From positions 8,178,001 to 8,242,000 of the forward strand of contig NZ_CP165727.1 of assembly GCF_041200175.1 (NCBI RefSeq): a stretch of DNA of 64,000 nt, read 5' to 3'. Below, in pieces: positions 60,382 to 64,000 of the stretch; the first letter of the stretch is position 1, and each line of letters opens with the position of its first letter. Made by a program: the position numbers and the translations under genes. The notes beneath the pieces were generated by a model that saw only the letters and a list, made by a program, of their open reading frames with translations, was not told where the DNA came from and did no database searches. The DNA comes from Streptomyces sp. R33. GTDB taxonomy: Bacteria > Actinomycetota > Actinomycetes > Streptomycetales > Streptomycetaceae.

Positions 60382-63300
60382 ATGGTCACTTTGAAGGTGC
60401 TCGGCCCGTTCCGGGTAGAGGTCGGCGGCCGCTCGGTTGACACACCGGGCCGGCTCGCTCGGATGGTGCTGGCTCAACTGGTCCTCGCCCGTGGAGAGTT
60501 CGTCCCCACGGAGCGGATCATCGAGAGGCTGTGGCCCACACGTGTCCCCTCGAGCGCGCCGGCGTCGCTGCACGCCTACATCGCACGCCTGCGGCGCGTC
60601 CTCGAACCGGAACGAGCACCGCGCAGTCCCGCCCGACTCCTGCTCAGCGCGCCGTACGGCTACGCCCTCGCCCTGGAGCGGGACGCGGTGGACGCCTGGA
60701 TGTTCGAGGACCGGGTCACGGCCTGCTCGGCTGCGGGTCTGCCCTCCCACGCAGCGGCCGAGGGCTTGGCCGAAGCGCTCGCCTCGTGGGGCGGACAGCC
60801 GTACGCCGAATTCGGCGACGAGCCGTGGACGGCCGGTGAACGTACCCGCCTGGAGGAACTGCACCGTGCTGCCCGTGAACGGCTCGCCGCCGCGCGGCTG
60901 AGCCACGGGCAGGCGGCGCAGGCTCTCGCCGACGCGGGCGCGCTCACCCGGGAGCAGCCGTTGCACGAGGAGGGATGGCGGCTGCTGGCGCTGGCACTGT
61001 GGGCCCGTGACCGCCAAGGGGACGCCCTGGCCGCACTGCGGCAGGCCCGGCACGTCCTCGCGGAGGAACTCGGCGTCGAACCCGGGCCGGCCCTGCTGGA
61101 GCTGGAACAGGCCCTGCTGCACCAGCGTCTCGACGTTCTCCACCAGGCAACCGGGACACCCGTCACGGCCACCGCCCGAGCCGAAGCAGCCACCACCCCC
61201 ACGACGGTACGCAGTTCCATCGCTGCTGCCGGACATACGACACCGGCCGCGCAGACCGGACCGGCCGCGTCGACGGTGCTGACGGCCGGCCCCATCGTGG
61301 GCCGTGACGAGGAGCTGGCAGCGATCGCCGCCGCTGCGGACCGGGCACGCGACGGCCGAGCACAGGTGGTCCTGGTCTCCGGCGAAGCCGGAATCGGCAA
61401 GTCCACCCTCCTGCAGGCCACCCTGCGCCAACTGCCCGCACAGGGCTGGCTGGTCGGATCAGGACAGTGCCCGGAGACCGAGGGCGCCCCGCCCGGCCGG
61501 GCCTGGTTCGACCTCCTCCCCGACCTCGCCGAGAACGCCCCACCAGGTCCGTACGCCGACGAGCTGGCGCCCCTGCTCAGCCTGGGCACGGCAAGCGGCT
61601 CCGCCCAGCCGGACGGCAGCCCGGCCCGACGCTATCGCCTGCACCGGGCGCTGCTCGGCTGGCTCCGCGATACAGCCGCGCGGCAGCCGCTGACGATCGT
61701 GCTGGACGACTTGCACCGGGGCGACCAGGAGAGCATCGAGCTGTTCCTGCTGTGCGCCGAGCAGCTGCGCGACGTACCACTGGTCCTGGTCGGCTCGTAC
61801 CGCACCGGGGAGGGCGACCTGACCGGCGCACTGGCACGCCTGGCCGCCTGCTCGCCCGTACGAATCAATCTCGCCGGCCTGTCGGACGCCCAGGCGAAGG
61901 AACTGCTGCGGCGCTCAACGACCGACATCAGCGACCAGGCGGCGGCGGCCCTGGCCGAACGGGCCGGAGGCAACCCCTTCTACCTCCGGGAAAGCTCCCT
62001 CCTGGTGGCCGGCGAGGGCGAACAGCAGGCACTGGCCCGCATCCCGCAGGGGGTCCAGGACGTACTGCGGCGCAGGCTCGCCCTGCTCGCACCGACCGTC
62101 ACGGCAGGACTGCGGCTCGCCGCCGTCGCCGGACGCGAGGCACCGGTCGCCCTCCTCGTGCACGCTGCGGACAGCGACCCCGACCAACTCCTCGACGCCC
62201 TGGACACCGGAATCACCGCCGGACTGCTCACCGAACCGCGCCCGGGTACGGTGCGCTTCAGCCACGCCCTCGTACGCGACGCCCTGGAGGCAGACCTCAC
62301 GCGTCTGCGGCTGGCCCGGATGCACTCCCGACTCGGCAGGAGCCTGATCGCCCTCGGCTCGGACGACGTCGCAGCCACCGCCCACCACCTCCTGCGGGCA
62401 GCCGCTGTCGTCACCGCCGACGCCGGCCCCGCCGTCCACCATGCCCGGCTCGCATGCGAGCAAGCCGTGCGCCGCTACGCCCCGCAGAACGCCGAAGCCC
62501 TCCTGAACACGGCCCTCGGCCTCCTGACCGACCAACCGGCAGCCTTCGCCGACCAGGACCCGGCCCTGCTGCGGGTCATGCTGCTGGGCCAGCTCGTCGA
62601 CTGCCGGATCCGTATGGGAGCCGTCGTACCGGCCCGCGACGCACAGCAGCAGGCCGTCCGGGTGGCCCGTGCCGAAGGCCGGGCAGACCTGCTGACCGCC
62701 GCCTACACGACATGGACCGAACCGACTCCCTGGCGCGTCCGCCCGTACGCGGCCTGCGACCCCGAAGCCGTAGAGGAGCTCACGAACCTGCTGGAGAACC
62801 ACCACCCGGACGACCGGCAGCGGTGCCTCCTCCTCGACCAGCTCGCCGACGCACTCGACGACACCGACCCCCGCGCCGTAACCGTGGCACGCCAGGCCGT
62901 GGAGCTCTCCAAAACCGTGGGCGACCCCCGCCTGCGGGGCCTTACGCTCACCTCCCTGCTGCGCCGCATCGACTGCGAACTCGAACCAGCCGCCTATCTC
63001 GAACTCCACGAAGAACTCGCCGAGGTCGCCGCCTCCCAGGACAGCCCCGAATACTCCTGGATGAGCGCCTACACCGCCGCCCGGATCGCCGCCGCCCGCA
63101 ACGACCCGGCGCAGATGGAGCGGTGCCTCCTCCGCGCCGACGAAATCGCCCGCACCTACGAGCTGGGCGGTGCCTTCGCCATCGCCCAGCTGCGCCGCCC
63201 CATGGTCGCCATGGCCCAGGGCCGGTTCGGCGAGGCGGAGCAGGACCTGGCGTCCGCGGTGGCGGAACTGCGAGCGCGTGGGGCGGTGGACCTCAGCGGC

Positions 63301-63816
63301 CTGGCGGGCCTGGCCGCCGGATGCATCCGCCTGCAGCAGGACCGGCTCGCCGAGGTCCTGCCGGTGGTGCTCGCGGTGTGGGAGCAGTACCAGCCGCTCA
63401 ATGAAGCCCTCACCGCCCTCGCCCTGCTGGCCGCGGACCGCACCGAAGAGGCTCGCGAGGTCTTCGCCCGCAGGGTGCCGATCCGCCGCGACTTCGTCTA
63501 CTCCATCCTGACCGCCCTGCGCGGCATCGCCGCCATCGCCTTCGGCGACAGGCAAGCGGCCGCCGAGGTCTACCGCGATCTCCTTCCCTTTCAGGGGCTG
63601 GCAGGCGGAGCGAGCAGCCTCAGCCTCGTCTTCCGGCCCGTCGCGCAGACCCTGGGCGAACTCGCCCAATTCCTGGGCCATGCGCAGGATGCGCAGCGCC
63701 ACTACCGGGAAGCCGCGCGGGTGGCAGCCGCATGGGACTCCCCGCACTGGTCGGATGCCGCCCAGGCGGCCCTGGCCCGGCTCCCGCAAGCGGCACGACA
63801 GCGGCCGCACGGGTAG
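60382..63816 (+). CDS. large SARP-family regulator with STAND ATPase domain
   Basis: 1144 residues. N-terminal OmpR-type winged HTH at about 1-95 (LKVLGPFRVEVGGRSVDTPG, SLHAYIARLRRVLEPE), then the bacterial transcriptional activation domain to about 250 (GQAAQALADAGALTREQPLH, LAEELGVEPGPALLELEQAL). The ATPase has Walker A GEAGIGKST at about 334-342 and Walker B IVLDDLHRGD near 437. The C-terminal half is helical, TPR-like. Large SARPs of this type activate antibiotic clusters, yet no complete cluster lies in this window. The start is likely leaderless (TACGAT 9 bases before ATG 60382). Confidence 0.92.
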   Translation: MVTLKVLGPFRVEVGGRSVDTPGRLARMVLAQLVLARGEFVPTERIIERLWPTRVPSSAPASLHAYIARLRRVLEPERAPRSPARLLLSAPYGYALALERDAVDAWMFEDRVTACSAAGLPSHAAAEGLAEALASWGGQPYAEFGDEPWTAGERTRLEELHRAARERLAAARLSHGQAAQALADAGALTREQPLHEEGWRLLALALWARDRQGDALAALRQARHVLAEELGVEPGPALLELEQALLHQRLDVLHQATGTPVTATARAEAATTPTTVRSSIAAAGHTTPAAQTGPAASTVLTAGPIVGRDEELAAIAAAADRARDGRAQVVLVSGEAGIGKSTLLQATLRQLPAQGWLVGSGQCPETEGAPPGRAWFDLLPDLAENAPPGPYADELAPLLSLGTASGSAQPDGSPARRYRLHRALLGWLRDTAARQPLTIVLDDLHRGDQESIELFLLCAEQLRDVPLVLVGSYRTGEGDLTGALARLAACSPVRINLAGLSDAQAKELLRRSTTDISDQAAAALAERAGGNPFYLRESSLLVAGEGEQQALARIPQGVQDVLRRRLALLAPTVTAGLRLAAVAGREAPVALLVHAADSDPDQLLDALDTGITAGLLTEPRPGTVRFSHALVRDALEADLTRLRLARMHSRLGRSLIALGSDDVAATAHHLLRAAAVVTADAGPAVHHARLACEQAVRRYAPQNAEALLNTALGLLTDQPAAFADQDPALLRVMLLGQLVDCRIRMGAVVPARDAQQQAVRVARAEGRADLLTAAYTTWTEPTPWRVRPYAACDPEAVEELTNLLENHHPDDRQRCLLLDQLADALDDTDPRAVTVARQAVELSKTVGDPRLRGLTLTSLLRRIDCELEPAAYLELHEELAEVAASQDSPEYSWMSAYTAARIAAARNDPAQMERCLLRADEIARTYELGGAFAIAQLRRPMVAMAQGRFGEAEQDLASAVAELRARGAVDLSGLAGLAAGCIRLQQDRLAEVLPVVLAVWEQYQPLNEALTALALLAADRTEEAREVFARRVPIRRDFVYSILTALRGIAAIAFGDRQAAAEVYRDLLPFQGLAGGASSLSLVFRPVAQTLGELAQFLGHAQDAQRHYREAARVAAAWDSPHWSDAAQAALARLPQAARQRPHG

Positions 63817-63834
63817 CGCCCGGACCGCGCAACG

Positions 63835-64000
63835 TCAGGTCAGCTCGGCCATGAACTCCGCCGCCAGCTCGAGGAACCGTTCGGGCGAGTCCGTCGTCAA
63901 CTGGAGATCCACCAGCACCTCGTCGGTCTCCGCCGCGCACATCGTCCGCAGGTGGTCGCAGATCTGGCCCACGGTGCCACGGCGGTGACCCTCCGCCAGA
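63835..64000 (-). CDS. LLM-class (luciferase-like) oxidoreductase, C-terminal end only
   Basis: The minus strand reads from the window edge: AEGHRRGTVGQICDHLRTMC, AAETDEVLVDLQLTTDSPER and FLELAAEFMAEL, stop at 63835. This is the C-terminal helical end of F420- or FMN-dependent luciferase-like enzymes (a T-x-x-x-I-x-x-x-L ... DE-x-x-VD-x-Q pattern). The rest lies outside the window. It is convergent with the SARP gene. Confidence 0.75.
   Translation of the reverse strand, partial: LAEGHRRGTVGQICDHLRTMCAAETDEVLVDLQLTTDSPERFLELAAEFMAELT

Noticed and set aside
61915..63810. A long minus-strand open frame opposite the SARP gene
   Set aside because: It is the complement of a strongly coding gene in high-GC DNA. 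There is no domain pattern or ribosome binding site.

Overview
The window looks like an accessory region of a Streptomyces (or close actinomycete) genome. Support for this: very high GC with strong GC at third codon positions, frequent GTG starts, several genes that look leaderless, small protein families typical of Streptomyces (DUF6243, DUF6233, a tandem pair of short conserved proteins), a large SARP regulator, secreted FG-GAP, NlpC/P60 and papain-like proteins, and an initiator tRNA with the actinobacterial C1/U72 mismatch. No rRNA, replication origin, CRISPR array or complete prophage was seen. The many insertion sequences and broken genes suit a chromosome arm or an integrated element; that placement is inference.

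Layout. 0-6 kb: a cytochrome P450, small conserved proteins, a HAD phosphatase, DUF6243. 5.6-10 kb: remnants (TmrB-like kinase, NTF2-like protein, a second P450 tail), a SRPBCC/TetR divergent pair with two operators, and tRNA-fMet. 10-16 kb: DUF3592, a possible toxin-antitoxin pair, a transposon graveyard, an NlpC/P60 peptidase, and a two-gene operon of a secreted papain-like protease and a membrane-anchored partner. 17.1-18.6 kb: an intact IS256-family element with an 8-bp target duplication. 20.5-26.1 kb: the most interesting block, a caspase-EACC1 operon divergent from an AAA-TPR-TPR operon. 26-29.5 kb: SDR/AraC pair and two small secreted proteins, one frameshifted. 29.6-32.8 kb: an RCC1-repeat gene split by an IS701-like element that is itself split by an IS5-family element. 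33-38 kb: DUF4304, hypotheticals, and an IS1182-type element inserted exactly at a stop codon. 38-45 kb: lipoprotein, NRPS remnant, FAD monooxygenase/TetR pair, P-loop kinase, YCII protein, HEAT-like repeat protein. 45-53 kb: FG-GAP protein, NB-ARC and WD40 remnants, LysR/SDR pair, AraC regulator, DUF11/RTX remnant. 53.3-57.1 kb: a MarR-MFS-DUF1330 operon between two copies of a direct repeat of about 100 bp, one copy split by an IS5-family element. 57-64 kb: prenyl-synthase remnant, SMI1/KNR4 protein, FMN-split-barrel protein, a 1144-residue SARP-STAND regulator, and the end of a luciferase-like oxidoreductase.

How the parts work together. The caspase cluster reads as a multi-component, ATP-dependent conflict or signalling system: a caspase effector with two DivIVA-like repeats and a possible C-terminal PH-like domain, a coupled EACC1 partner, an AAA ATPase, and two TPR proteins with membrane segments. 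The small regulator pairs (TetR-SRPBCC, TetR-monooxygenase, AraC-SDR, LysR-SDR, MarR-MFS) are each self-contained, and several carry visible palindromic operators. The target duplications of four elements allow the empty sites to be rebuilt and the order of some insertions to be read.
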